Assembly (NCBI GenBank): GCA_022575985.1
Contig: JAKSXM010000269.1
Coordinates: 930,001-994,000, forward strand
DNA length: 64,000 bases
Source of the DNA: Anagrus nilaparvatae
Taxonomy: Eukaryota > Arthropoda > Insecta > Hymenoptera > Mymaridae
Direction: 5' to 3'
In this document: positions 10,056 through 20,844 of the stretch, piece after piece
Layout of the letters: the number at the start of each line of letters is the position of its first letter
How positions within the stretch are numbered: position 1 is the stretch's first letter
Notes under the pieces: model-generated
What the model was told of the DNA's origin: nothing
The model's input: only the letters and a program-made list of their open reading frames with translations
Databases searched by the model: none
Program-made: the position numbers and the translations under genes

Positions 10056-10135
10056 AGGAGCCGGGTGTAGGAGCGGCCAAGATAGGTGGCTTCTGCAGCC
10101 GGCATCAAAGGGGGTACAATGGAGGACGCACAAGG

Positions 10136-10220
10136 ATATTTATTTATTTATCTATTTATTTATTTATAAATTTTAGATTATTTATCTATTTATTTATTTA
10201 TTTATAAATTAATTTATTTA
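10136..10220 (+). repeat. (TTTA)n / (TTTAT)n tract
   Basis: Imperfect TTTA repeats within the 3' region of R1 copy 2. Confidence 0.8.
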
Positions 10221-10525
10221 TCTACTTGACGACACGGCGAAATAACAAGAAGGTGAAAGAAGGGATCTCCAGGACGAAAGGATATTGAAAGAAAGGATCT
10301 TTAACCGAAAAAGATATATGGCTTCAAGTCAACCCAATGTAATGTGATAAACGATTACGGGCTGACTTGTATAAGATAGGATGAGGGGTGAGTTTAGTCG
10401 GTAAACATGGGGTAAGGCATTTTTTGCAGAGTGCCTTGCCACCATGGAGTCCGACACTGTTCAGAACACCGGGTTCTGTTCGTGCGTAACGCAGTCTCAC
10501 CTCTCTGCCGTATGCAAAAAAAAAA

Positions 10526-10945
10526 TTATTATTATTTTTATTATTATATAGTAAGTGCGAAGCATCATCTTTCTCCAGGATGTCTGAGATCACTCACTTA
10601 CAACAAAGTCAGAATTTGTATGAAAAATAACCTACATATATATATGTGTCTGTTTCACATTTTACTGATATCTGCGGTTCGCAACGGTAGAACTATTACT
10701 TTTATAGTATATATTTTATATGTTAGCAATGAGAACATTTTAATGGTTTTTAATTATAATTTGAAAAAAATCTTTTACCGATGATTTTTAATTTCATATT
10801 TATTTTTTTTAAAATTCATTCGTGATAGAAAAGATGACTTAAATGTTATGTTCATTATAAGAAGAAGTAAAACCTGATCTCCTATGCAGATTTAATGTTC
10901 ATAGGATCAAAAAAGTTTCTTTACTAAAAAAGAAGAAATTCATTA
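10526..10945. other. Spacer, nothing recognised
   Basis: A short (TTA)n stretch follows the R1 A run (10526-10550), then A+T-rich sequence. The ORF overlapping 10431-10784 has no recognisable similarity and crosses the element end. Confidence 0.5.
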
Positions 10946-11789
10946 ATGTGACGGAAAGAGGGGATTTACCCATATAATACACCCATCTAAACACACCCAT
11001 ATACCAAAATTAATTTCAAACCACCCTACCATATTTATACAAAATCGATAATTATTTTTAGACTTATCCGACATAAGAATAATAAAGTTCCCCTATAATA
11101 ATAACGCATCCAACCCCAATGATATCATAAAACATATAGTATATTACTTACCCCCCGTAGACATGCAAAAGTAAAACACCCTCAGTAGACATGCAAAAGT
11201 AACACACCCTTTGCAGACAGTCAAAAGATCACCCTCTGTAGACGGTCATGCAAGAGTAATAAACACACCCTAAATACAGTCATGCAACAACAATAAAACG
11301 CACCCTTAATAGTCATAAAACTAAATTAATTAAAAAGCTCACCCTCTTTAAAATACGTAAAAATCAATATCTCATCCAAAATGGAATCCAGCCCCTAACC
11401 TATAAGCTTTCGGAAACCCAATTGGCAACCAATAATTAGCTTACGACTAGGCGGAGACTTTAAATCCAGCCTTAGAAAAATATTGTCACTCCTACCAGAA
11501 AGGGTATATAAAGCGTGGTTCAGTTTGAATTAGCTCTCTTACGTTTGGAGCTTATCACCAGCTCTTACCATCGAGGTTTTACGATCGGGCTACAAATTAT
11601 TTAGTATTGTCTCTTTAACCCGGTAGTGTGTAATAGTCTTCCTCGATATCTATATTAATCGTGATTAAAAGTATAATATCAATAATACTTGTTAATTTAT
11701 TTCACTGCTTACCTATCCTTTTCGAAAAATACCAATAAAGGTCCGAGAGTACAGTCGGCTTCAATAATGCTTTTACCACCAATAAATCC
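10946..11789 (+). repeat. Possible solo LTR or promoter-bearing repeat
   Basis: The interval begins TGTGACGG and ends at an AATAAATCCA stretch. It contains degenerate ~28-bp repeats built on GTAGACATGCAAAAGTAA (11155-11300), a TATATAAAG box at 11505 and AATAAA signals near 11741 and 11782. This layout resembles an LTR, but no second copy or target duplication is visible, so the assignment is tentative. Confidence 0.25.
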
Positions 11790-11945
11790 ATAAAAATACA
11801 AAAGAATAATTAAATATTTATAATGTTTCTATATTTTGAGTAGTGTATTTTAATAATAACGACCTTCGTGTTGCTCTAAAGAGAGTTTTATTATTTAACA
11901 ATTAATTAATTTAATATTTTACATTGAATAATTATTATTATTATT

Positions 11946-12507
11946 CTTATTATTATTATTCTCTTTATTTGCCTGGCAAAATATGGTACACTCTTTTACA
12001 TATAAGTAGTAAATCAATTAAAATATAATATATACAATACAAAATAAATAAATAGAAAATATAATTTACAGTTTATAAAAAATAAAGTATTTGGTAAATA
12101 TATCAATAGCACAAAGCATTAAACTTAATAAGTCAGAATATTCCGTCAATAAAATAATACAAAATTGGATGACCTGTGCTAAATATCATCGGTCTTGTTT
12201 AAATAATGCCTTATACTTCTCTTAAACCGTGAATATGAATGAATGTCACGTATGCAGGGAGGGATGTTATTCCAGAAGTGGGCATATTTGATTTGGAATG
12301 AATTAATACCCCAGTCAGTTATTATGTCAGAGGGGATCTTTAAATCCTTACGAGGACCGCGTTGAGGCTTGTCCGATTTATAGGGCTCAAATAGTGACAA
12401 AAGGAATGGCGGCTCCTTCATGCGGACGAGTCTGTACATCACTAAGGATGCAAAATAGTCTGTGCGAGTGTCATAACGCATCCAATTTAATCTTCTTTTT
12501 ACATTAC
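11946..12507 (-). mobile_element. 5'-truncated non-LTR retrotransposon nested in the LTR
   Basis: A minus-strand element end whose 3' terminus is a (TAA)n-like tract at 11946-11975, preceded by GGCAAATAAAGAG. It is absent from the corresponding site in the right LTR (near 15793), which acts as an empty site. A similar 3' tail lies at 42180-42325. Confidence 0.75.
12179..12507 (-). pseudogene. C-terminal tail of a CR1/Jockey-type RT protein
   Basis: About 110 residues in an open frame: RRLNWMRYDTRTDYF, LVMYRLVRMKEPP, then INSFQIKYAHFWNNIPPCIR and SRFKRSIRHYLN, stop at 12179. The pattern 'S-F-x-x-x-WN-x-IP-x-x-IR ... F-K-x-x-x-x-x-YL' is the usual C-terminal region of CR1/Jockey-type ORF2 proteins, after the RT thumb. 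The ATG at 12526 belongs to LTR sequence, so it is not the native start. No catalytic domain is present. Confidence 0.65.
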
Positions 12508-12697
12508 CTAAAGAGAGAAACGACAATTAGGTCTGTTTCTCTACATGTTGAAATTACTACTAAAGACTTATCTCTAAGAAACTATACATTACATTACATT
12601 ACTTTATCTTTACAATACTTGTCTACTTTTATTTAGCTATCTTAAACTGAAGGTCACACTAATAACTAAAGAGGCTATTACAGGTAGGCTCGTTACA

Positions 12698-12711
12698 TCT
12701 CCCCTCCTCGG
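12698..12711 (-). promoter_or_regulatory. Candidate polypurine tract of the LTR element
   Basis: Minus-strand CCGAGGAGGGGAGA directly abuts the LTR start TGTAACGAGCC. Position and composition fit the plus-strand priming site of a minus-oriented LTR element. Confidence 0.6.
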
Positions 12712-12974
12712 TCAAGAAATTGGTCACAATTTCTAGGATATTATACAGACCGACACTTAATCCCATTTTCATAATATTTTATTACTGTGTTTATATAATA
12801 TTTGTATTTTCAAAAATTGATTTATACATATTAACAACTTTCTTCATTTTAATTACTTTGATTTTATTTTTATAATTTTATTTATTTTCTTTATTTTAAT
12901 AAATTTAACGTTTATTTAAATGTTATATTGAAATCTGTAAATTAATTTTATCTATGTTTTAAATCTTATCTTCT

Positions 12975-13370
12975 GCAAACTTGATTTTTCTGATTCCTTA
13001 AGAAATCGTATTACATGTAACAAATCTTCTACAATTATATTTTTTTCTGATTCCTTAAGAAATTGTATATTATATGTAGCGAATCTTCTACAATTATAAT
13101 ATTTCTGATTCCTTAAGAAATTGTATATTATGTGTAGCAAATTTTCTACAATCTTAATTTATTTATATTTTTTTTTGTAGCTCGTATCTTCTACAATTTT
13201 GATTTTTCTGATTCCTTAAGAAATCATATTACATGTAGCAAATCTTCTACAATTATAATATTTCTGATTCCTTAAGAAATTGTATATTATATGTAGCAAA
13301 TCTTCTACAATCTTAATTTATTTACATTTTTTTTTTGTAGCTCGTATCTTCTACAATTTTGTAAATATTT
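12975..13370 (+). repeat. Tandem ~56-61-bp repeats inside the LTR element
   Basis: Five copies of a unit containing GATTCCTTAAGAAAT and AGCAAATCTTCTACAAT start near 12990, 13051, 13107, 13208 and 13266. A larger unit carrying TTTTTTTGTAGCTCGTATC appears twice (13170 and 13330), which indicates a second-order duplication. Confidence 0.75.
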
Positions 13371-13530
13371 GACTTAACTCTTTCTGAGTTCAGCGGTCTA
13401 TTTCCAAAGTAGGCTTAACTCAATGAGTTTAGAGGCCATAAAAATTATTTGACTTAACTCGTTTTGAGTTCAGAGGTCAATTTTCAATGAGGCTTAACTA
13501 AAATTAGTTCAGAGGCCATAAAAATTTTCT
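13371..13530 (+). repeat. Tandem ~75-bp repeat (two copies)
   Basis: Units contain TTTGACTTAACTC, GAGTTCAG and AGAGGCCATAAAAATT and follow directly on the previous array. Confidence 0.7.
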
Positions 13531-15576
13531 AATTTCTTAAAAAACCATATTTATTTAATTAATATTAATCAAAATTATTTAAAATTTTGAAAAAATTTTT
13601 TTTAAATGAAATTTCTATTAATATTATTATCTTAATTTTTTCTTTTCATTTAATTTTATTAGATTTGTAATATTTTTCTATTTATTTAATAATTTTAAAT
13701 TAATTATTTATATCAAAGCGTTTAACATTTTCTTCACAAAATTTTTATTATTTATTTTTTTCTTTTTTTGTTATTTAATTTTTCTTTTATTTTTGAAGTT
13801 ATACAATTTTTATAGTTTCTATTATCTTTCTTTTTTTTTTTATCAAATTTCTATTATTATACCATTATTTCTATATTGTATGTATTTTTTTGAATTTATC
13901 ATATTTTTTTATTAATTCTATTTGAAAAAAAAATTTTTCTAATGTTTTTGAAACTATATTAAATTTTTATTTAGATTTTCAGTTTTTATATTTTTTTTAA
14001 TAGCTTGTATTTTTATTCATTAACTCTTTTTTTTTTTTTTAATATTTGAATCTATTAAATTTTTATTAATTCTATTTTTAATTTTTTTAAATTTTATTTA
14101 ATCTATTATAAAATTTTTATCAATTCTATCTTCAATTCTTATGATTATTTGTTTTTTCAATCACGTAAATCTAGATTAATCTATTCTGAACTTATTTCAA
14201 GATATTGATTGTTTCAAATTTCTTTTAATCTATTTATTTTACTTATTTATTTTTTTTTTTATTGTTTTTGATTTTATAAAACTTTTATTGTTTCTATTTT
14301 TTTTTTATGTTTATATTTAATGTATATCATTATCTAGCTTGTCTTAAAAATGATAACATTCTCTTTACCAAATATCTATATTATTTCTGTTTTAAACATC
14401 TAATTTGTTAAACATTTTTGAATTTATCAAAGTTCCATTAATTCTATTATAAAATTTTCTTTCTCGTTTTTTAATAATTTTTTTTTTTGAAATTTATAAC
14501 TCTATATCTTATCTGTCTTATAAAAAATCGTATATATTCATTTTATGAAATTTTTAATGTTTCAATTTTTGAAGTTAATGACTGAATTTCTTATCTGTAT
14601 TATCTCAAATAAAGACTATAACGTCATCTATACTATACAAAATTTGCATTTTTTTCTATTTTTTTAATTTTTGTTATCAACCTTGAAGTATTTAAATTCG
14701 TATTACATTTTTATTTTATATATGTATTTTTCTATTTCTAATTTATAAAACTTTTATAAATTCTAATTTTAATCTATAAAATTTGTGGATTTATACTGAT
14801 TTATTATTATTAAAATTTGTTTATTTTTTTATTTTATTCATTTATATATTTATATTTATAAATATATATTTCTTTTTATGCTATTGAATTTTTGAATTTA
14901 TTAAAAAATTTTATTGACTCTAATTTTTTTTGTATTAAGCAAATTCTATTACATTTATTAACTTTAATTTTATATATTTTTAATTTTATTATATCTTATC
15001 TATCTCTTTACAAAATTTTTATTATTTTTTTTTTTTTATTCCTGTATATTTTTTATCTATCTTATCTTATAATAATAAGTATACAACTTATTTTAAAAAA
15101 TTTAAATTCAACTTTCATGTTTTTTTTTTCTTTTTTTTGTAGTTTATATTATATCTATTTCTAATTTCAAATATTTTGGAATTCATCAAATTTCTATTAT
15201 TTTAATTCATTTTTACAAGTACTTTTGAATCTATAATATTTTTATTTGTATTTTCAATTTTTTATATTTTTTTTTTTGTTAATCAAATTTATATTATTAT
15301 ATATATATTAATTTTTTTTAAATAAATGTATTTATTTAAGCATTTTCAGATCTGTCAAAATTTTACTTTATTAATTCTATTTTTAATTTTTTAATATATT
15401 ATTTTTTTTCTATTCTTTATTTACCAAAGAAAAATTGGAGTTTCATAATATCTTTGAATTTCACTGAAGCTGCGAAAGGACTGATGATTGTTTCAATTTC
15501 TTCATTATTTTCTGATAAGCATTTGTATGGTCTTCCATCTTTCTTTTTTTTTTTTTGCTGACAAAATTGTCGCTTT

Positions 15577-15991
15577 ATAATGTTTCTATATTTTGAGTAG
15601 TGTATTTTAATAATAACGACCTTTGTGTTGCTCTAAAATGTTGTATAATAAAATTTTAATTTTATTTCAACATACAAAATATTTTCAACTAAAATTTTAA
15701 TTTTTATTTCAACATACATCCATTTTTTCAATTATGGAGAGTTTTATTATTTAACAATTAATTAATTTAATATTTTACATTGAATAATTATTGTACATTA
15801 CCTAAAGAGAGAAACGACAATTAGGTCTGTTTCTCTACATGTTGAAATTACTACTAAAGACTTATCTCTAAGAAACTATACATTACATTACATTACTTTA
15901 TCTTTACAATACGTGTCTACTTTTATTTAGCTATCTTAAACTGAAGGTCACACTAATAACTAAAGAGGCTATTACAGGTAGGCTCGTTACA
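15577..15991 (-). repeat. 5' LTR of the minus-strand LTR element
   Basis: Matches the left LTR from ATAATGTTTCTAT to GGCTCGTTACA, without the nested non-LTR insertion. It carries an extra ~100 bp (15639-15737) with an internal direct repeat around TTTATTTCAACATAC. Confidence 0.75.
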
Positions 15992-15996
15992 TATTT

Positions 15997-16377
15997 AAAT
16001 TTTATGAGTTTATTTATATAAAAAAAAAAAATTGCATCAAATAAGATAATTAGCACTTTTTTAATTATTATAAAATCGACAAATTAACCCGATTAGAATG
16101 CATTTTGAATTGTGAAAATCCACCGAGAACTCGCGAAAATCGGGTGAAAATAAAAAATATTGCAGTTTTTAAAAAGTTTAATATTGACCTTATTTTTCAA
16201 CCGATTTTTTAAATTCAAATTTCCTTTTGATCGGGTTAAAAAGTAGAATATTAGTGGACCAAAAAATCCTTATTTTTATCAAAAATTGCAAAAAAAAAAT
16301 GATGAAAAAATAAAAGAAATTTTAATGAACCCTGCTATGAATTAAGACAAAATTTACATTACGTATAATTTTAATTA
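15997..16377. other. Spacer between the LTR element and Gypsy pol
   Basis: A+T-rich, no ORF. It could be decayed upstream sequence of the Gypsy element, but no gag motif is visible. Confidence 0.4.
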
Positions 16378-18487
16378 TTGTATAGTAATGCAATACTAAG
16401 AATTTGCAGTATAACTATTGACTATGAATATACTAAGGGCGAGGTTGTAATTCTCCTTAATAATTTACCATGTAAGTTACATATTATTGATGATATTTTT
16501 TGTATGGATACACCAGGCCTTTTAGGTTTAGATATTTTAGAAAAATATAATGGAAATATTGACATAGCTAATATGCATATGAACTTAGGACCATATTCTA
16601 TACCATTTCGAGAAAAAGAAAAATTTTTTATCAAAACAAATTATATATGCAAATATCTTAAACCCTGATATGAAGGAAGGTTTCTTACTCAGACAGAGTA
16701 TTCATCCAAAAATTTTCTTAGGGGAAGCTTTGGTGAAAAATGAGAATGGTAAAGCTTTAGTTATGTGTATAAATACCTCAAATGATGAAATTAAAATCGA
16801 TAGACCTGTAGTAAAAATAGAACAATTTGACCAAATTCAAGAAATAAATAATGGAGCACATCTAATTAATGATAAAATTGAAGAAAATTTAGAAAGAGAA
16901 AAATTAGTGAATACCATATTTGACTTATTATGCAAAAAGGATTTAAATGAAAAAGAAATAGATCAGATACATGGACTTATAGAAAAATTTGCTGAAATTT
17001 TTTATGTTGAGGGAAGACCTTTTACGAGTACTCATTTAATTGAACATGAAATTAATGTGACTTCAGAAGTACCTATCAAATGTAGGCAATACCGTTAACC
17101 TCAGGCTGCGCAAGAAGCTTTAGAGAAAAACATTAAAAAATATTTGGATTTAGGTATTATTGAAAAATTAGTCAGTCCTTGGAGCTCGCCTATATGGGCG
17201 ATTCCAAGAAAAGCAACAAAAGATGGAGAACAAAGATGGAGAATAGTTGCAGATTTTCGTGAATTAAATAAGATCACTTTAGATGAAGTTTACCCGTTAA
17301 TTCAGCCTTATGACATCTTAGATTCCGCGTCTTCAGCGTTTTATATCTCAACTATTGACGCGGCGCTCGCATTTTTTCAAATTCCACTAGCGCCATCTTG
17401 CAGAAAATATACATCTTTTAATGCCCCAGGCGGGAAATTTTGCTTTTCTCGTATGCCCATGGGCTTTAAGACAAGTGCCCAGACATGGTGTAGACTTATG
17501 GATATGGTATTCAGTGGACTATTAGGACATGGCGTTTTCGTATACCTAGACGACATTATTATTTATGCTAAGTCACTCAAAGAACATCTGAAACTGTGTA
17601 CTGAAGTTTTTGAAAGAATTAAGAACGCTAATTTATTATTAGATCCTAAGAAATGCCTTTTCTTAAGACGTGAATCCCAAGTACTCGGTCATATTGTGAG
17701 CTCAAATCAATTAAAACCTAACCCAGAAAAGATTTCTGCTGTTAAAGATTTTCCTATTCCTAACACGTTAAAGAAATCGATATGTTTTATAGGCTTATGT
17801 AGCTATTATAGAAGATTTATAAAAAACTTTTCTATTATAGCTAAACCACTTTCAGATCTCTTAAAAAAAGATCAGGAATTTATTTGGGGTGACGAACAAC
17901 AAGAAGCTTTTGAAACTTTAAAAGATAAACTTTGCTCTGATCCAGTTCTAACAACTCCTGACTACTCTAAACGGTTTGTCATAACAGCTGATTTTTCAGA
18001 TTTTGGCCTGGGTGCCGTATTGGAACAATTAGATGATGATAATAAACCTCGAGTTATTGCTTATACATCAAGACTATTAAAAAAATCGGAACTGGCTTTT
18101 TCAACTTATTTAAAAGAGCTATCTGCTATTATTTTTGGCATAACCCAATTTAGACCATATGTTTTAGGTCGACATCTTACCATTTATACGGATCATCTTC
18201 CGTTAACTTACATTAAGAAAAAGAAACACACAACTCTTACCGCGTGCAATCTAGCGTCAAAATTATCTGGATACAATTGTGATATTGTATATGAATCTGG
18301 CAGGACAAATTTGGTAGCTGATGCTTTATCGAGAAATGTTCCGTTGAAGGAAGATCAAGAAGATCCTGAAATGCCAAGACTTGAATTAATTAAAAAAGCA
18401 GAAAAATCTGACGATAATGATTTAGAGTCATCAGTTAGTACTGATTTTCAAATTAGAAAATTGAGAGCCACGAGAAAAAATTGGTAA
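16378..18487 (+). pseudogene. Ty3/Gypsy pol: protease end, reverse transcriptase and RNase H
   Basis: Polyprotein of a Ty3/Gypsy LTR retrotransposon. 16378-16668 holds the protease C-terminal part with the conserved LLGLDIL near 16518; the catalytic DTG part is missing. A one-base shift in CCCTGAT (about 16663) moves coding to the next frame, which runs from 16670 to 18487 with a single internal TAA at 17096-17098 just before PQAAQEAL. RT motifs: SPWSSPIW, RIVADFRELNK, DAALAFFQIPL, FSRMPMGFK, catalytic YLDDII near 17542, and LGHIVSSNQL. RNase H follows: FVITADFSDFGLGAVL, TYLKELSAI, LTIYTDHLPL and the terminal ADALSRN near 18320. Only two lesions interrupt more than 2 kb, so the insertion is fairly young. 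Integrase and LTRs were not found. Confidence 0.9.
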
Positions 18488-19548
18488 TAATAAACAGATT
18501 TAGGAAGATGATGATTCCTCTGAAGATGAAACCTATATACCTAAGAAGTTTATAATAAATGAACAAAATAATAACTCTAGAATTACTAGAAGTAAGCAAA
18601 AACAGAGACTAAATGAACAAAATAAAATCGTAGATATCATTAAAAGTGCGAATCTCAATAATAAAAAAATTTGTCAAACGAGTAAAAATATTTCTAAGAA
18701 AACGATAAAACATTCCCCAGAAAGAGTTATTAGAAAAGATAATGTTATTGAGTTAAATGACCTGGTTAAACTTAAGGAACCAAAAATAATTTTAAAACCT
18801 TTACCTAAAGAGTTTGTTCAAACTAAATTAAAACAGCAGGGTTATAAACCTAAAAAGTTTACCTGAAAATAATTTATTAAATGTTAGTGTAAAGCAAAAA
18901 CCTATAATGTTAAAAGAACCGAAAATAATTTTAAAACGATTACCTGAAGATGAGTTATTAAGTTCCCCTAAGAAACCAGAAATAATTGAAAATAATCAGA
19001 ATTTGCATAGAACAAAACAAAAACCACCGAAGGTTTTATATAAAGCTTTTAACAAACCGATCAATTCCAAAGAACCTGAAATAATATTAGAACGTTTAAG
19101 AAATAAAAATACGAAGAATAAATCCTATAATAATATTTTAAATAATGAAATTCAAGAAGCTAATAAAGATGAGAATAATGAAACTGAACCTTATTTTCAA
19201 CTACTTTTCCCAGAGAAAACTAATTTATTCCATAAAGGTACTTATGATGTGATTATTAAAAGTGAGAAGAATAATTATGATGAAATAATAAATATAGAAT
19301 TAAAAACACATAAGAGTGACCGTATTACCCAAAATAATAATAATAAGTTTAGAGATAAATATCCAAATAAAAAAATCATAGCTAATGATAATAAAAATTT
19401 AAGTGCCAAAAATATAAATAATTTAGTTGATAAAAATGAAACGTATAAGAAAAAAGTTATAATTAATGAAAACGATAATAAAAAAATAATATATAATAAA
19501 GAAATTAATGATTTAATTGATGAAAATCAATTGACGTTTGAAAAATGA
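18488..19548 (+). pseudogene. Lys/Asn-rich region downstream of Gypsy RNase H
   Basis: A stop (18485-18487) is followed by continued A-rich coding-like sequence. The open part is 18907-19548 (213 residues): very rich in K, N, E and I, with a repeated phrase of the type EPKIILKRLP / EPEIILERLR (also near 18780). No known domain, signal peptide or membrane segment is visible. It may be a spacer region of the Gypsy polyprotein between RNase H and a lost integrase, or a separate low-complexity ORF. The repeats suggest genuine coding history, but the function is unknown. Confidence 0.45.
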
Positions 19549-19794
19549 ATCTATTTGTATAAACTTATAAATTCATAACTAATTCTACGGAAATAATTAC
19601 TAAAGATCCAGAAAAAAAGCTTTTTTAAGACATTTTATAATTACTGAATCTTTCTCACAATATGCTTATACAGCACGATAGCTACACTAAAAAAACAATT
19701 TTTCTTATATCGATCAAGAGAAATATATTGATACCTATCAGTATATATCCTCAAAAAAAAACATTAATTTACGTCAGTACTCTCAAATGATGAG

Positions 19795-20600
19795 TTAAGA
19801 AAGTATATTAACCATAATTCGAATGCGCCTGATGATTCCTTAAAAGTTGCGAAGATGGCAACCATTTTCAAAATCATGTTTTTTATAAAAAATTCCCTTA
19901 CGATTTACGAATATGTCTCTATTATGTTGAATTTCAAGGAAATAACTCATTATGTACAAATACTGTGAAATAGAAAAATGGTGGTTATTATTTTAGTATC
20001 ATTAACCTTCCTTCGGATTTAAATTATTGTATGGGCAACATTCATGACGTATCCTAAGATTTTAACTCTAACACAATTTTAGCAGAATTTTTTAAAGAAA
20101 TAGAAAATCTTGTAAAAGATTGTGGCGTCCCTATTCAAATGGCAAAGAATACATACTGTGGGTTACATTGGTTTCAGTAGTTGCTGACAACTTAGTCGCA
20201 AGTTAATTGCTTGGTTTTTCTGCAATAAATGCAGTTTTTGCAGAATATTCACGAAAACCAGAACTGAACTTAGAAGTGTATGTTTTTTATTGCTAAACAT
20301 CGTACTGAAATAACTCATGAAGAACAATTTACAGATGTATTATTCAAAAAATAATAAAATTAATGAAAGAAGCGCCTAAACATGGTTGCTTTTAAGAGCG
20401 TTACCGTTTTTGCTAGACGATAAAGTAGACCTTGATGATCCATATTACAAATATCTAATAGATCTGTGCGAAAAAATAGAAATATTATTCGCGCCAAACT
20501 AATTAGACGAAAAATCATATTCAGACGAAAAACTTGAATATTACTATAATCTATTGAATGAAATTTATCCAAAAGAACATCAAATAAATAAAAATTCATC
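19795..20600 (+). pseudogene. Relic of an uncharacterised multicopy insect gene (family A)
   Basis: Several frames together give a conserved series: NHVFYKKFPYDLR, LYYVEFQGNNSLCTNT, GYYFSIINLPSDLNY (about 19983), KDCGVPIQM (about 20121), VVADNLVAS with a stop, then LLGFSAINAVFAEYS (about 20180-20255), and LLRALPFLLDD through YYKYLIDL (from about 20393). This is the order seen in a repetitive, function-unknown protein family of insects and cnidarians that I recognise by pattern; the same family is represented at 50404-52738 on the other strand. Stops and frameshifts are frequent, the N-terminal zinc fingers are absent, and the match stops near 20600 before the C-terminal part. Confidence 0.6.
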
Positions 20601-20844
20601 AAATTTTAGCTTGTGCATTGCAATACGAGTGCGCACCGTCACATTGCGCGAGTGCAATACGAGTTGCAACAAAAATATTGCAAAATATGTTGTAATTTTA
20701 AGAATATTACAAAAACATTAACAAGCGTTACAAAAATGTAACAATGTAACACATCGGGAATAAAGGATAAAGTAATTAGTGAAATAATTTGCTTTAATTA
20801 TGAAGAAATAAATTGCCCACAAATAACTGTTAACGAGTATATTT
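20601..20844. other. Spacer, nothing recognised
   Basis: Rich in short related words around TTGCAAC, GCAATACGAGT and TTACAAAAA; no ORF. Confidence 0.4.

Larger units (their letters stand above)
7070..10525 (+). mobile_element. R1-clade retrotransposon, old copy with RT core missing (copy 2)
   Basis: It shows, in order, the end of ORF1 (zinc knuckles), the start and endonuclease part of ORF2, a break at about 8516, the RT thumb/C-terminus from about 9120, and a 3' untranslated region ending in a short A run (10516-10525). Many stops and frameshifts are present. The sequence differs from copy 1, so it is a separate lineage or much older. A (TTTA)n tract lies inside the 3' region at 10136-10220. 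Confidence 0.85.
11820..12697 (-). repeat. 3' LTR, interrupted by a non-LTR fragment
   Basis: LTR parts are 11820-11945 and 12508-12697. It ends (plus strand) in GGCTCGTTACA. It differs from the other LTR by few substitutions and lacks a ~100-bp segment present there at 15639-15737. Confidence 0.75.
12712..15576. other. Internal region of the LTR element, non-coding
   Basis: T-rich on the plus strand, with long poly-T runs. The ORF at 14892-15164 is an F/I/L/Y-rich low-complexity product. On the minus strand just inside the 5' LTR, an ATG near 15530 opens only about 25 codons. No RT, protease or integrase motif was found in any frame. Confidence 0.6.
11820..15991 (-). mobile_element. Non-coding LTR retrotransposon with both LTRs and a 5-bp target duplication
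   Basis: Two nearly identical LTRs (11820-12697 and 15577-15991) flank about 2.9 kb. The 5-bp repeat TATTT borders the unit on both sides (11815-11819 and 15992-15996). A C/T-rich stretch at 12698-12711 reads as a polypurine tract (CCGAGGAGGGGAGA) next to the left LTR on the minus strand, so the right LTR is the 5' one. The internal region is A-rich on that strand but has no gag or pol: a non-autonomous (LARD/TRIM-like) or fully decayed element. Confidence 0.75.

Noticed and set aside
11505..11545. TATA box plus TCAGT initiator
   Set aside because: TCAGT lies only about 17 bp from the TATA start, too close for a standard TATA-Inr pair; kept only as weak support for a possible LTR.
12975..13370. 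CRISPR-like spaced repeat
   Set aside because: The intervening sequences are themselves repeated and the context is a eukaryotic LTR element, so this is an ordinary tandem repeat.
14892..15164. 90-codon F/L/I/Y-rich ORF, possible multi-pass membrane protein
   Set aside because: Product of poly-T-rich sequence in the LTR element interior; no homology pattern.
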